Shown here: positions 44,151 through 53,552 of the stretch, in pieces
Layout of the letters: each line of letters opens with the position of its first letter
Numbering within the stretch: the first letter of the stretch is position 1
Source of the DNA: Marinobacter litoralis
GTDB taxonomy: Bacteria > Pseudomonadota > Gammaproteobacteria > Pseudomonadales > Oleiphilaceae
DNA length: 64,000 bases
Direction: 5' to 3'
Assembly (NCBI RefSeq): GCF_016427555.1
Contig: NZ_JAELVS010000003.1
Coordinates: 1-64,000, forward strand
Notes under the pieces: model-generated
Databases searched by the model: none
Seen by the model: only the letters and a program-made list of their open reading frames with translations
What the model was told of the DNA's origin: nothing
Made by a program: the position numbers and the translations under genes

Positions 44151-45326
44151 TCAGAACTCGACGCCAGCGGTCTGCTGGACTGTCGATGCGTGAGCTTCAA
44201 GGGTAAAAGCAATGTCAGAAGGCGCTTCTGAGAGCAAAGTTGGAGCAATCTTCATATCTGGCCCCACCTTGGCAGCACCATTTGCTACCAGCAGATCGCC
44301 CTCGGCGATGCCCTGCTCTACCACACGGAAAGTGCCGTAGCGCTGGCCAATTTCCACGGGGGTGTAACGAGTTTCGCCATGATCGTTTACCGTGAGCACA
44401 AACCGGCTGTCCAGGTCGGTAGCAATGGCTCTATCCGGGACAAGAATTTTCTGTTCTGTACCGGCCACAGCGATTTTCACACGTGCAAATGCACCCGGAA
44501 CCAGAGTGCCGCCTGAATCTGACAATACCGCGCGCAAACGGAGCGTTCCTGTGTCGGAATCAATGCTGTTGTCGACAAAGTCGATCTCGCCCACGTGTGA
44601 AAAACTGCTTTCCCCAATTAATTGGATGCGCACCGGGGATCCAAGTGCCTGATCACGTGTCTGGAAGAAGCGATACCAAGTACTCTCGTCCATATCAAAA
44701 TAAGCGTAGCGGTCCTGATTCGATGCAATCGTCGTCAGACGACTCTGGTTCGCAATGACGGTGTTTCCGGCCGTGATATTCGCTCTGGAAATGTCACCTT
44801 CGATCGGAGACCGAATGGTGGCGTAGCCCAACTGAAGCTCTGCATCCTTGAGCTGAGCGTTTATAGATGAAACTTCCGCCTCAGCCTGATGACGAACGGA
44901 CTGACGAAGTTCCGCCTGTTCTTCGGAAATGGCATTGCTGCGCAGCAATCGACCAGCACGCTCGGCTTCGGCTTTGGCTTGATGAAGCGCGGCCCGGGCA
45001 CGAGCCAGCTCGGAATTAAGCTGCTCCACTCGAGCATTCAGGTGGCGATCATCCAGTTGGAAGAGAACGTCGCCCTTATTTACCCTTTGCCCCTCCTGAA
45101 AATGAACTCTATCGATCACACCGGACAACCGGGGACGAAGTTCCACGTTCTCTGGCGCCTCAATGCGCGTGGTGTAGGTTTTCTGTGGTTGAACACCAAC
45201 GCGGGCTGCGGCGACGACCTCAACCGCGGGTGGCTGAGAGTCGGAGACATTGTTTTGAGCTACGTTATCGCAACCCGCAAGAATAAAAACGGCCGCACTC
45301 AGTGCGACGAGAAATCGATATCTCAT
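44151..45326 (-). CDS. RND efflux periplasmic adaptor (MFP, MexE/AcrA-like lipoprotein)
   Basis: A 391-residue membrane-fusion lipoprotein with lipobox ILAGC at residues 15-19. A lipoyl half-domain (GVIDRVHFQEGQRVNKGDVLFQLD), a coiled-coil hairpin (about 95-165, ARAALHQAKAEAERAGRLL) and a beta-barrel domain (IRSPIEGDISRANI) follow. The ATG at 45326 has AAGG upstream. The in-frame ATG at 45350 has no ribosome-binding site. First gene of the adaptor-pump-channel operon. Confidence 0.92.
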   Translation of the reverse strand: MRYRFLVALSAAVFILAGCDNVAQNNVSDSQPPAVEVVAAARVGVQPQKTYTTRIEAPENVELRPRLSGVIDRVHFQEGQRVNKGDVLFQLDDRHLNARVEQLNSELARARAALHQAKAEAERAGRLLRSNAISEEQAELRQSVRHQAEAEVSSINAQLKDAELQLGYATIRSPIEGDISRANITAGNTVIANQSRLTTIASNQDRYAYFDMDESTWYRFFQTRDQALGSPVRIQLIGESSFSHVGEIDFVDNSIDSDTGTLRLRAVLSDSGGTLVPGAFARVKIAVAGTEQKILVPDRAIATDLDSRFVLTVNDHGETRYTPVEIGQRYGTFRVVEQGIAEGDLLVANGAAKVGPDMKIAPTLLSEAPSDIAFTLEAHASTVQQTAGVEF

Positions 45327-45447
45327 TGACTCAACCTTTTTCGTTTTCATTAGGAACTCTGAAGCCGGCACCGAGTAGATTGCTCAATCAATGCCGGAGT
45401 GACGCGTGGCAGGAATTATCTTTACTTCAAAGCGCCAAAAATAATCA

Positions 45448-46611
45448 TCACGTTATATTGGCTTTATCATTCAAACTGATGTGATGGCTAAAGCTGTATA
45501 TCCCGAAGGCAAGAACTATAAAGCCCGCTGCGACTACATTCAGAGAGTCGGTTCCGAGTGTTTGGTATACATGCTTCCCAATAAATGTGGAGAACGAAAC
45601 TCCCAGATAGATGGCGGATGTGTTCAGGCCAAGAACAATCGGCGCACTGGAGGGCGCGGTTTTAACTAGTTGGTGTTGCAAAGGCACCAAACAGCCCCAG
45701 GCCAAGGCGCCCCATACGACAATGGGCACCACCGCCATAACGGGCGAAGATGAAAGCAATGGCCAAATCAAGAAGTCCAGGCCCAGCAATCCAAGCCCTG
45801 CAAAGATGACCGTCCTGCCGCCCCACTTATCAGTTAATCTACCAGCAGAGAAGGTTCCTATAGTCGCTGCCACACCCCAGCAAGCCATCAATAAAGCCAA
45901 AGTCTGGCCATTACCAGCGGTGGCGGGCTCAAGAAGAACACTGGCGTAGCTATGCACGATGTATGACCCTGTCATCAGGAACAAGGTTGTTCCCAGGACT
46001 CCCAAAATGGAGAGTCTCTTGATCGGTTTTAGAAGATCCAAGGGTCTCTTTCTTGTGGCTGGCTTAAGGGCAGGGTCAAGTAAAAATACCAGTCCGATAG
46101 CTGCCAAACTGGCCAGGATGGCAACGAACCACATACCAAGCCGCCAGTCACCAAAACTCGTTGAGAGGGCAATTCCCAATGGCGCCCCAATAGCGGTCGA
46201 GGCACTCAGCCCGGCTGTTATCAAGGATAATGAACGCGCCCAGTATTCCTGCGCAACTATAGCGGTCGCTGCAGCTCCGGCAATTGGCATATACAAGGCG
46301 CAACCAAAGCCCGCCAAGGCTCGGCCAGCGATTATCAGTTCAAGATCCGAAGATGCTGCAGATAGGATATGCCCTACAGCCAGGACAGCCATACCAAAGA
46401 TCAGAATTGGTTTGTAAGAGAAATTAACCAGTAGCGTGGCGGAAATAGGAGTCATCAATGCATATGCAGCAGCAAAGGCGGCAATCATGCCTGCAGCTGT
46501 TCCGACATTGACATTAAGGCTCTCTGCAACCTCGGGTAGCAGGCCCGCCATAATGAAACTACCGGTGCCAATAGCAAACATTCCAAAAGATAGGATGAGT
46601 AACTTTTTCAT
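45448..46611 (-). CDS. MFS transporter, DHA1-type exporter
   Basis: A 387-residue, 12-helix major facilitator. The N-terminal FGMFAIGTGSFIMAGLLPEVAESL and ALMTPISATLLVNFSYKPIL are typical of the AraJ/YdhP-like sugar or drug exporter group. The internal motif GRLTDKWGGRTVIF starts the second half. It lies 121 bases upstream of the RND adaptor on the same strand and may be cotranscribed. The substrate is unknown. No clear ribosome-binding site is seen before the ATG. Confidence 0.88.
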   Translation of the reverse strand: MKKLLILSFGMFAIGTGSFIMAGLLPEVAESLNVNVGTAAGMIAAFAAAYALMTPISATLLVNFSYKPILIFGMAVLAVGHILSAASSDLELIIAGRALAGFGCALYMPIAGAAATAIVAQEYWARSLSLITAGLSASTAIGAPLGIALSTSFGDWRLGMWFVAILASLAAIGLVFLLDPALKPATRKRPLDLLKPIKRLSILGVLGTTLFLMTGSYIVHSYASVLLEPATAGNGQTLALLMACWGVAATIGTFSAGRLTDKWGGRTVIFAGLGLLGLDFLIWPLLSSSPVMAVVPIVVWGALAWGCLVPLQHQLVKTAPSSAPIVLGLNTSAIYLGVSFSTFIGKHVYQTLGTDSLNVVAAGFIVLAFGIYSFSHHISLNDKANIT

Positions 46612-46823
46612 GAGGGATTACATTATCGAGTGCCCACTTATCTCCTGGGTGCCAAAAGTGAAGTGGGCTCGGTGAAGAAAAAGGCCAGGCTGAATCATGT
46701 CCCGGCCGACTTAGCTAGGTCGGCTCAGCTTCCAAACAAAAACTCTCGCATCTGCGGGATGTGTAGTCTTGAATATCTGCAATCCTGCCTTTACCGAATA
46801 ATATTCGAGTCGGGTTTCTGAAG

Positions 46824-47255
46824 TTAAAGTTCTTCATTTTGGGTTGTCTCCGTTTCTATGTGTAGGCGAACATCCACGTTGCCGCGAATCGCGTTAGAGT
46901 ATGGGCAGAGCTCATGCGTCGCTTCGATTAATCGCTCGGCGTCCGAACTGGCCATCCCGGGCAAATGAGCTGTAATATCGACATCAAGGCCGTAACCGCC
47001 CTCGGTTAATTGGCCTATGCCCACTTCGATCGAGGTTTTGGCCGCTTGTGCGTCCACCTTCAGGTGCTTCGCCATGAGCTGCATGGCGTTGTCAAAACAG
47101 GCGGCATAGCCAAGAGCAAACAACTGTTCAGGATTAACACCGGTAACGTTGCTACCAGGCGGTACCATTTGCACGGAAAAGCTTCCGTCATTCAGTGTGG
47201 ACGTTCCTGACCGCCCGCCAGATGCCGTGGCAGCCGTTTTGTAAAAAACCTTCAT
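46824..47255 (-). CDS. ohr: Organic hydroperoxide resistance protein (Ohr, OsmC family)
   Basis: A 143-residue peroxidase that reduces organic hydroperoxides. The two redox Cys are Cys53 in GYAACFDNA and Cys117 in LCPYSNAIRGN, both in family context. VTGVNPEQLFALGYAA is the Ohr rather than OsmC pattern. The start at 47255 has AGGAGG seven bases upstream. A longer reading from 47342 would run across the operator at 47274-47288. It carries a NemR-type operator rather than an obvious OhrR site. Confidence 0.93.
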   Translation of the reverse strand: MKVFYKTAATASGGRSGTSTLNDGSFSVQMVPPGSNVTGVNPEQLFALGYAACFDNAMQLMAKHLKVDAQAAKTSIEVGIGQLTEGGYGLDVDITAHLPGMASSDAERLIEATHELCPYSNAIRGNVDVRLHIETETTQNEEL

Positions 47256-47273
47256 TATTGACCTCCTGTTTAT

Positions 47274-47288
47274 TAGACCGGTCGTATA
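47274..47288. promoter_or_regulatory. NemR-type operator, copy 1 (before ohr)
   Basis: TAGACCGGTCGTATA, 18 bases before the ohr start codon. The same 15-mer occurs before the molybdenum enzyme operon (52468) and the MDR oxidoreductase gene (58501). Confidence 0.75.
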
Positions 47289-47374
47289 TTCGCCCGGCAA
47301 AAAAATGTTCTCCAAACCGCCATTCGGCGGAACCGTCTTCAACGGCCTCTCAACTCGATTGCGCCCTCAAGCGG

Positions 47375-48496
47375 CTAGTGAATTGCGCCACTTCGGTGCA
47401 TGAGCATGCCGCCACTGCGCCCACGCAGAACGGCACTGATTTCCGATACTATCGCCATAGCGACACTTTCAGGGGTGTCTCCCCCCAAATCCAACCCCAC
47501 GGGATAATGCAATTTTTCTCGTGTCACTTCCGACCCATTCGACTCATCCATCCCGGACAGCAAGCGTTCAGTCCGGTATCGTGGCCCCAACTGCCCGACA
47601 TAACTGGCGCGGCTTCTCAAGGCCAGCGATAGCCAGTTTTTGTCCTGCTCAAGACTATGCGTCATGATAACGACGGCCGCGTTATCAAGGAGCTCTTCTG
47701 TCGATAACAGCGAATCATGGCTCTCAATTACCCGAACCTCGTCAGCCAAAGGAAACCGTGACGGGACGGCAAACGTGGCGCGACCATCGATGACAGTGAC
47801 GTGCCAGCCCAGCATTTTTGCAAACTTGACCAGCGGTTGAGCGTCATGCCCGGCACCGAAAACCACGAGCTTTTGTGGTGGTGACACCAGCTCGATAAAC
47901 ACTTCAATGCTGCGGTTTGGGCCACGATATTTTTGTACCCGAGATCGACCGTTCGCTATCACCGACTTCATATCGGCAAGAACAGACGGCCGGATAACGT
48001 CATCCCTCAGGCCGCCCTTCAGTTCACCCGAGTGCGCAAGTATCAGGCGCTCACCAATGGTAACCCCGGAATCATCGGGCGCCCCGATGACGGTGGCAAC
48101 CACCGCCTGCTGCATATCGGCTCTCACACGTTTGAGGATATCCACCAAATCGGACTGGATGTCGGGAGTAACCCGCTCAAACAGCAAATGCACCTTGCCA
48201 TCACACCCTAGTGCGAAATGATAGGAGCTATCACTGGCCTCGCCCTCCTCGTCCGTGCTGTAACTGCGCACGGTCGGCCCATCTGAGGTCAGCCAGAAGG
48301 CCTTACGGATGACATCCTGCTCCAGACAGCCACCACTGACCGTGCCTTCCGACTGTCCCATCGAGGAAATCAGCATACGCGCGCCCGGCCGCCGGTAGGC
48401 CGAGCCTTCGACCTTCACCACCGTCGCCAGAACGAACTCCTCGCCGGCGCGCTCCTGATTCTCGATCGCCTCTAACAGCGACACCAATCCCGACAT
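47375..48496 (-). CDS. XdhC-family molybdenum cofactor maturation protein
   Basis: A 373-residue protein with the XdhC_CoxI domain (RRPGARMLISSMGQSEGTVSGGCLEQDV) and a C-terminal Rossmann-like domain (VVFGAGHDAQPLVKFAKMLGWHVTVIDGR). XdhC proteins bind sulfurated molybdenum cofactor and insert it into xanthine dehydrogenase-family enzymes. It is the last gene of the unit 52419-47375 and presumably matures the molybdenum subunit encoded at 49754. Confidence 0.92.
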   Translation of the reverse strand: MSGLVSLLEAIENQERAGEEFVLATVVKVEGSAYRRPGARMLISSMGQSEGTVSGGCLEQDVIRKAFWLTSDGPTVRSYSTDEEGEASDSSYHFALGCDGKVHLLFERVTPDIQSDLVDILKRVRADMQQAVVATVIGAPDDSGVTIGERLILAHSGELKGGLRDDVIRPSVLADMKSVIANGRSRVQKYRGPNRSIEVFIELVSPPQKLVVFGAGHDAQPLVKFAKMLGWHVTVIDGRATFAVPSRFPLADEVRVIESHDSLLSTEELLDNAAVVIMTHSLEQDKNWLSLALRSRASYVGQLGPRYRTERLLSGMDESNGSEVTREKLHYPVGLDLGGDTPESVAMAIVSEISAVLRGRSGGMLMHRSGAIH

Positions 48497-48516
48497 CCTG
48501 GAATACCCGTGTAGGT

Positions 48517-49743
48517 TTAATGCAAGGCCGCAGCCTGACGTTCCCGGATCTGCTCCGGTGTCACCTCCGCGTCCAGGCCACCGAAGTGTTGCAGAACGAA
48601 GGTGGCCAGGGCCGACAGCTCATAATCGTTGTAAATGGTTCCGAAATCCGGCATCCGGTGGTTCACCGGCAGCGAGGACGCCGGATTGCCTTCCATCAGT
48701 ATACCCATCAGATTCCGCGCCTTCGGATCGTGAACCGTTTTCAGGCCCGCCAGGGTCGCAGCCGGCGACTGGTTACCCTCTCCGTTCCACTGATGACAGC
48801 TGGCACAGGCCTCGGCAAACACCTTGCTGCCCAGCCCGGGCTGCTCCGGTGCCGCCAATGTGTCTGCCAGGGGCGTCGGCCGGGGCAAGCCGGTGGCCTG
48901 TGGCTCGGTCTGTTTCAGATAGGTCGCTATCGCCCGCAGATCCCGGTCGTTCAGGTGCCGCAGGCTCAGATCGACGACCTCTGCCATGGGGCCGCCGGCA
49001 ACGCCCAGGCCCTCGGCATAGCCCTGCCTGAAATAGTTCACCAGCTGCTCTTCTGTCCAGGTGCCAATGCCATGGGAATCGCTACCGCTGATGTTGTACG
49101 CACGCCAGCCTCCCAGGTCGGCCCCGGCCAGGCGCTCGCTGCTATCCATGGCCTGAAACAGATTTCTCGGTGTATGGCACTCCCCGCAGTGTCCGGGGCC
49201 TGTGACCAGATAGGCACCCCGGTTCCAGTCCTCACTGCGATCCGGGTCGGGCTCAAAGCGGCCTTCGTCCAGAAAGAGCAGATTCCAGAAATACAGCCCC
49301 CAGCGCTGATTGAAGGGGAACGCGATATCGTTCTCCGGGGCAGACTGCTCTACCGGGTCCAGACTGAACAGATAGGCCTTGATGGCCAGAATATCCTCGC
49401 GCGGCATTTTGGTGTACGACGTATAGGGAAAGGCGGGGTAGTAATGATCGCCCTCCGGGCCAATACCCTCTTGCAGGGCTTTGACAAACTGCTCATCGCT
49501 CCAGCCGCCGATACCGGTTTCCCGGTCTGGCGTGATGTTGGGCGAATACAGCGTGCCAAACGGCAGTTCGAAGGCCAACCCGCCGGCATAGGGTTCCTTG
49601 CCGGGCGCAGTGTGGCAAGCCACGCAGTCGGCCGCCTTGGCCAGGTATTTGCCTTTTTCAAGCATCGCCGCATCTTCACTTGCCAGGGACATCCCGGCTC
49701 CGGTCATCAGATACGCGAGCAAACCATAAACCAGCGTTCTCAC
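48517..49743 (-). CDS. Three-heme cytochrome c subunit of a periplasmic molybdenum aldehyde dehydrogenase
   Basis: A 408-residue exported cytochrome with a signal peptide (VYGLLAYLMTGAGMSLAS) and three c-type heme sites: CVACH, CGECH and CASCH. The layout matches cytochrome subunits of membrane-bound alcohol and aldehyde dehydrogenases (AdhB-like). It would pass electrons from the molybdenum enzyme to ubiquinone or the oxidase. A GTG start at 49743 with GGGAGG just upstream is preferred over the TTG at 49761, which would overlap the preceding stop. Confidence 0.9.
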   Translation of the reverse strand: MRTLVYGLLAYLMTGAGMSLASEDAAMLEKGKYLAKAADCVACHTAPGKEPYAGGLAFELPFGTLYSPNITPDRETGIGGWSDEQFVKALQEGIGPEGDHYYPAFPYTSYTKMPREDILAIKAYLFSLDPVEQSAPENDIAFPFNQRWGLYFWNLLFLDEGRFEPDPDRSEDWNRGAYLVTGPGHCGECHTPRNLFQAMDSSERLAGADLGGWRAYNISGSDSHGIGTWTEEQLVNYFRQGYAEGLGVAGGPMAEVVDLSLRHLNDRDLRAIATYLKQTEPQATGLPRPTPLADTLAAPEQPGLGSKVFAEACASCHQWNGEGNQSPAATLAGLKTVHDPKARNLMGILMEGNPASSLPVNHRMPDFGTIYNDYELSALATFVLQHFGGLDAEVTPEQIRERQAAALH

Positions 49744-49753
49744 AGCGCCTCCC

Positions 49754-51952
49754 TTAAACAATGTAATAGCCTGAACGAGTCAGCGGTAACTGGCGCACAC
49801 GATCACCGAATGCGGCATGAACGGCGTTGACCAGCGCCGGACCAATCAGCGCAGTACCTGCTTCACCCACGCCTCCCGGCGCCTCCGCGCTGGGCATGAC
49901 ATCCACTTCAACCGAGGGCGCTTCGCCCATGCGCAGCTGGCGATACTCGTGGAAGTTTTCCTGCTGGACTTGCCCCTGCTCGATCTCGATTTCATTGAAC
50001 AGCGCCGCCGACAACCCGAACAGGGTGCCGCCTTCCATTTGCGCTTTCACAGAGGTGGGATTGGTCACCAGGCCACAATCCACCACCGTCACCAGGCGGT
50101 CTATGCGGATGCCCTTGTCGCCCACCGCCGACAGCTCCACTACTGTCGCCACCACACTGCCAAACACTTCACCGACCGCCAGGCCGCGCCCTCGGCCCTC
50201 GGGCAGCGGGTCGCCCCAGTTGCTCTGCTCAGCCAGCCGTTCCAGTGCCGCCACTACCCTGGGGCGATGCTGGAGCAGTGTTTTGCGGTACGTCAGCGGG
50301 TCGATCCCGGCGTTGTGAGCCAGCTCATCGATGAAGCATTCGACGGCATAAATGCCCCGCAACACCCCCACTCCTCGCCACCAGGAGATGGGCACCACCT
50401 CCGGCTCCTCCCGAATATAATGGACCTTGAGATCATCCAGGTGGTACACCGGGTCCACCGCGATTTCAACGGCATCGAAATCCACACCATTGTCTGGCAA
50501 GCCACCGAGGTAGCGCGCAATAATCGAACCTCCGGCAATGCGATGGCGCCATCCCGCCGGATATCCATCGTCCCCGATGGCGGCGGTCATGCGGTCAACG
50601 TACCGGGGACGGTACATATCGTGGGTCATGTCTTCTTCCCGGCTCCAGGTCAGCTTGACCGGATAATCCACCTTGCTGGCAATCTGGACGGCCTGGGTGA
50701 TGAAATCAAAATCCAGCCGGCGCCCGAACGCACCACCAATCCACTGGTTATGGATCCGGATCTGCTCCGGGCTGAGCCCGGTGATCGACGCGGCGGTTTG
50801 CTGTGCCAGGCCGGGCACCTGGGTACCCACCCAGAGATCGCAACCGTCCGCCTGCACATGGGCCACGCAGGTCATCGGCTCAAGCGGGGAATGGGACAGA
50901 AACGGCTGTTCATAAACGGCCTCAAATTGCGTCGCTGCCGTATCCAGTGACTGGTCAATGTTGCCGTTCTCGGCCGCCACCACCCCATCACGGCGGCTGG
51001 CCTCGTGCAGTTTCTCACCAACCCGGGCGGAATTAAGTTCACGGTTGGCGCCGTAGTCCCACTCAATGTCCAGGGCCTTGAGAGCCTCAAAACACGCCCA
51101 GGTATTCGTGGCCGTAACGGCTACTGCATTCTCCAGAACCACAACGTCCTTTACCCCGGGAATCGCCCGCGCTGCGCGATCAGAAACCTGGCGCACAGTA
51201 CCGCCGTAGACCGGGCAGGCCCGGGCCGAGGTGATCAGCATGCCCGGAACATCCAGATCAATGGTGAATTTCGCCTCACCATTCACTTTCGCGGGGGTAT
51301 CCAGACGTTGGGCCGGAGTTCCGATCAGCCGGAACGCCTCCGGCTGCTTGAGTTCCACGGTCTCGGGCAGGGGATAAGTCGCAGCCAGATCTACCAGTTT
51401 TCCATAACCGAGCGCCTGACCATCCGGCCCGAGCACCTGACCGTCCCGGGCCTGGCACTGCCCCGCCTCAACCTTCCAGACCGAGGCAGCGGCCTCAACC
51501 AGCAACATTCGTGCAGTCGCTCCGGCCCGCCGCAAAGGCTCCCAGGTATAGCGGGTCGAGGTTGAGCCTCCCGTAGCCTGAAACTGCAGCAACGTGTCGG
51601 TATAGAGGTCGGCATCGGGTGGTGCCTCCTGCAGGTCAATCTGGTCAAGCCCGACTTCCAGCTCCTCGGCGACCATCATGGCAATGCCGGTGTGAATCCC
51701 CTGCCCCATCTCGATCTTGGGTGAGATCACCGCAACCCGGCCATCATGACCGACCCGAACAAAGGCACCGAAACCTTCGGCAAAGCGGTCTCCCAGGGCA
51801 CCCTTTTGGGTGGCGACGGCCGCTGCGGCGGCACTTTTGGGCGCAAAGGGTGGCAGCCAGGCGCCTACCATAAGCCCGCCCATGGCCGCGGTGCTGCCTT
51901 TCAGAAACTGCCGGCGGGATGCGCTTTCCTGTGTCAGATGGTTATCGCTCAT
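49754..51952 (-). CDS. Molybdopterin-binding subunit, xanthine dehydrogenase family (isoquinoline 1-oxidoreductase beta-like)
   Basis: A 732-residue catalytic subunit with a Tat signal (SRRQFLKGSTAAMGGLMVG, residues 12-30), so it acts in the periplasm. The fold is that of IorB/AldH. Cofactor segments QFQATGGSTSTR and GGAFGRR are present, and the catalytic Glu lies in GGVGEAGTALIGPALVNAV. The start at 51952 overlaps the stop of the iron-sulfur gene (ATGA), and upstream reading lacks a signal. Together with the 2Fe-2S and cytochrome subunits it probably oxidises toxic aldehydes. Confidence 0.92.
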   Translation of the reverse strand: MSDNHLTQESASRRQFLKGSTAAMGGLMVGAWLPPFAPKSAAAAAVATQKGALGDRFAEGFGAFVRVGHDGRVAVISPKIEMGQGIHTGIAMMVAEELEVGLDQIDLQEAPPDADLYTDTLLQFQATGGSTSTRYTWEPLRRAGATARMLLVEAAASVWKVEAGQCQARDGQVLGPDGQALGYGKLVDLAATYPLPETVELKQPEAFRLIGTPAQRLDTPAKVNGEAKFTIDLDVPGMLITSARACPVYGGTVRQVSDRAARAIPGVKDVVVLENAVAVTATNTWACFEALKALDIEWDYGANRELNSARVGEKLHEASRRDGVVAAENGNIDQSLDTAATQFEAVYEQPFLSHSPLEPMTCVAHVQADGCDLWVGTQVPGLAQQTAASITGLSPEQIRIHNQWIGGAFGRRLDFDFITQAVQIASKVDYPVKLTWSREEDMTHDMYRPRYVDRMTAAIGDDGYPAGWRHRIAGGSIIARYLGGLPDNGVDFDAVEIAVDPVYHLDDLKVHYIREEPEVVPISWWRGVGVLRGIYAVECFIDELAHNAGIDPLTYRKTLLQHRPRVVAALERLAEQSNWGDPLPEGRGRGLAVGEVFGSVVATVVELSAVGDKGIRIDRLVTVVDCGLVTNPTSVKAQMEGGTLFGLSAALFNEIEIEQGQVQQENFHEYRQLRMGEAPSVEVDVMPSAEAPGGVGEAGTALIGPALVNAVHAAFGDRVRQLPLTRSGYYIV

Positions 51953-52419
51953 GGTTGCCAGACTCCTACACTCTCGCTGACGTCCTGAATGGCACTGCGA
52001 ATCCGGGTGTACGTGGCGCAACGGCAGATGTTGCCCGCCATCGCCTGGTCAATCGCGTGATCGTCGATGCGGTTGTTGTTGGCCAGCAACGCCACCGCGG
52101 ACATAATCTGGCCAGACTGGCAATACCCGCACTGGGCAACCTCATGATCGAGCCAGGCACGCTGGACCTTTTGCGCCAGCGGTTGCTCGCCGATGGCCTC
52201 AATGGTGGTGATCTCGCGGCCCGAGACATCGCCCACCGGCAACACACAGGAACGGATAGGCTGGCCATCCATATGGACCGTACAGGCGCCACACTGGGCA
52301 ATCCCGCAGCCGAACTTGGTACCCGTCAGTTTGAGAATGTCCCGCAACACCCAGAGCAATGGCATGTCGCCGGGCACATCCACAACATGAGTCTGATTGT
52401 TTACTTTCACCGTCTGCAT
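51949..52419 (-). CDS. 2Fe-2S subunit of the molybdenum aldehyde dehydrogenase
   Basis: A 156-residue protein with two iron-sulfur domains. The plant-type ferredoxin site is CGIAQCGACTVHMDG with a further Cys in IRSC, and the second cluster is QCGYCQSGQIM and GNICRCATY. It is similar to IorA and the small subunits of xanthine dehydrogenases. First gene of the operon, GAGGG before the ATG, with a NemR-type operator 48 bases upstream. It lacks its own Tat signal and is presumably exported with the large subunit. Confidence 0.94.
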   Translation of the reverse strand: MQTVKVNNQTHVVDVPGDMPLLWVLRDILKLTGTKFGCGIAQCGACTVHMDGQPIRSCVLPVGDVSGREITTIEAIGEQPLAQKVQRAWLDHEVAQCGYCQSGQIMSAVALLANNNRIDDHAIDQAMAGNICRCATYTRIRSAIQDVSESVGVWQP

Positions 52420-52466
52420 GGTGCCCTCTTGTCCCCATTAAATCTAAAAGATATCAAACCGATAGA

Positions 52467-52482
52467 TTAGACCGGTCGTATA
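52467..52482. promoter_or_regulatory. NemR-type operator, copy 2 (before the molybdenum enzyme operon)
   Basis: TTAGACCGGTCGTATA, identical to the copy before ohr, 47 bases before the ATG of the 2Fe-2S subunit gene. Confidence 0.75.
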
Positions 52483-52524
52483 GTGCCGTCAAGAAACAGC
52501 TCAAGATAAGGTCCTAACATCACG

Positions 52525-53292
52525 TTAAATGATGAACGTCAACAACAGCAGAGAAATGAACAACCCGATAATGGCGGCTACGGGCGACGACCCTTGCCGA
52601 GCTTGCGAGGGATTAGCCAAACAGCGCTTCAACGCTTTTAAAAAGCGCTTTGGGGTGTAGATATTTTTCTTATAGTTTGTCCGAAAAAATCTGAGCGTAG
52701 CCTCTGGCATGCTCCTCCGATCAAACCGATACCAGAGCTTTAATACACCCAGCAAGTCTCTCTTGCGTGCCCAGCTTCCGATAGAACGAGGGAGCAGATA
52801 CAGAGGAAGAGCAGATCCAAAATCGATTATTTTGGGATCCCCGGAAGTCGAGCACAATACGTTACCAGAATTACCCAGGTCCAGATGGACAATGCCGTAC
52901 CGGTGCAACTGCTGCACAGATGCGTATAGCTTCACGAAGAAATCTTCAGGAATCGCTGATTGTCTGAAGGCATCTTTCAAACCGATGCCATCGATATATC
53001 GATATGTGATCGTCCACGGATCGTCAGAACAACGGCTTGCCAAACTGGGGGTGAACGCGGTTCCATCCGCCCTGATGAGCATTCGGTATTCATGATTCGC
53101 CAACAGACGAAAATACCATGATAAAGGAAACACTCCGTTAGGGTATTTCTTCATCACTCGCTTATCACCATTCTGGCTGTGAATCACTGCAGTGACGGGC
53201 TTATACCAGCGCCTGGGAAACCTCCCCTCTTCCTCACCAGCTTGGTTACGCAAATCAATACACTCTAGAAGGTCAGTACTATGAATACTCAT
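52525..53292 (-). CDS. Lipopolysaccharide-kinase-like / RIO-type protein kinase-fold protein with C-terminal membrane helix
   Basis: A 255-residue kinase-fold protein. The catalytic loop is IVHLDLGNSGNVL (HxD...N) and the metal motif is KIIDFGSALP. A possible ATP Lys lies in KRVMKKYPNG near residue 48. The pattern resembles the WaaP/KdkA/InaA lipopolysaccharide kinases rather than Ser/Thr kinases. A single hydrophobic helix ends the protein (AAIIGLFISLLLLTFII), so it is tethered to the inner membrane. It may phosphorylate a lipid A core sugar, but this is a family inference. AAGGA precedes the ATG. Confidence 0.78.
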   Translation of the reverse strand: MSIHSTDLLECIDLRNQAGEEEGRFPRRWYKPVTAVIHSQNGDKRVMKKYPNGVFPLSWYFRLLANHEYRMLIRADGTAFTPSLASRCSDDPWTITYRYIDGIGLKDAFRQSAIPEDFFVKLYASVQQLHRYGIVHLDLGNSGNVLCSTSGDPKIIDFGSALPLYLLPRSIGSWARKRDLLGVLKLWYRFDRRSMPEATLRFFRTNYKKNIYTPKRFLKALKRCLANPSQARQGSSPVAAIIGLFISLLLLTFII

Positions 53293-53509
53293 CGGTCATT
53301 TCCTTAACGGACGTGAACGCCAACGATGCAGCAGATGAGAGGCTAAAATTCAAACTATTGAACGTGCCGATCTACTATTGTTGATTGATTATCAAGGAAT
53401 GATTTTCATATGAATAATTACTGCGCTATATGCCTACCATCACCTGAAATGATGAATTTTGCTGAAAGTATGATTTCGCCCTCTTCGTACATCGAGACTT
53501 AAAACAACC

Positions 53510-53538
53510 AAATCCCCTTCCGATTCGGAAGAGGATTT
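53510..53538 (-). terminator. Terminator after the Old Yellow Enzyme gene
   Basis: An inverted repeat (AAATCCCCTTCCG ... CGGAAGAGGATTT) gives a 12-13 bp stem with one mismatch and a 3-base loop, followed on the minus strand by GGTTGTTTT. It ends the leftward ALDH-OYE operon. Confidence 0.78.
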
Positions 53539-53552
53539 GCGTGGGACATTGT

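Noticed and set aside
46795..46807. Palindrome CGAATAATATTCG downstream of ohr as an operator
   Set aside because: It lies after the stop codon of ohr, is AT-rich and short, and is not repeated elsewhere.
48520..49830. A 436-residue open frame on the plus strand opposite the cytochrome gene
   Set aside because: It is antisense to a gene with three heme motifs and proper start. Its product has no recognisable domain and comes from high GC on the other strand.
49817..50950. A 377-residue plus-strand frame opposite the molybdenum subunit
   Set aside because: It mirrors a well-supported Tat-exported enzyme. No signal, motif or ribosome-binding site supports it.
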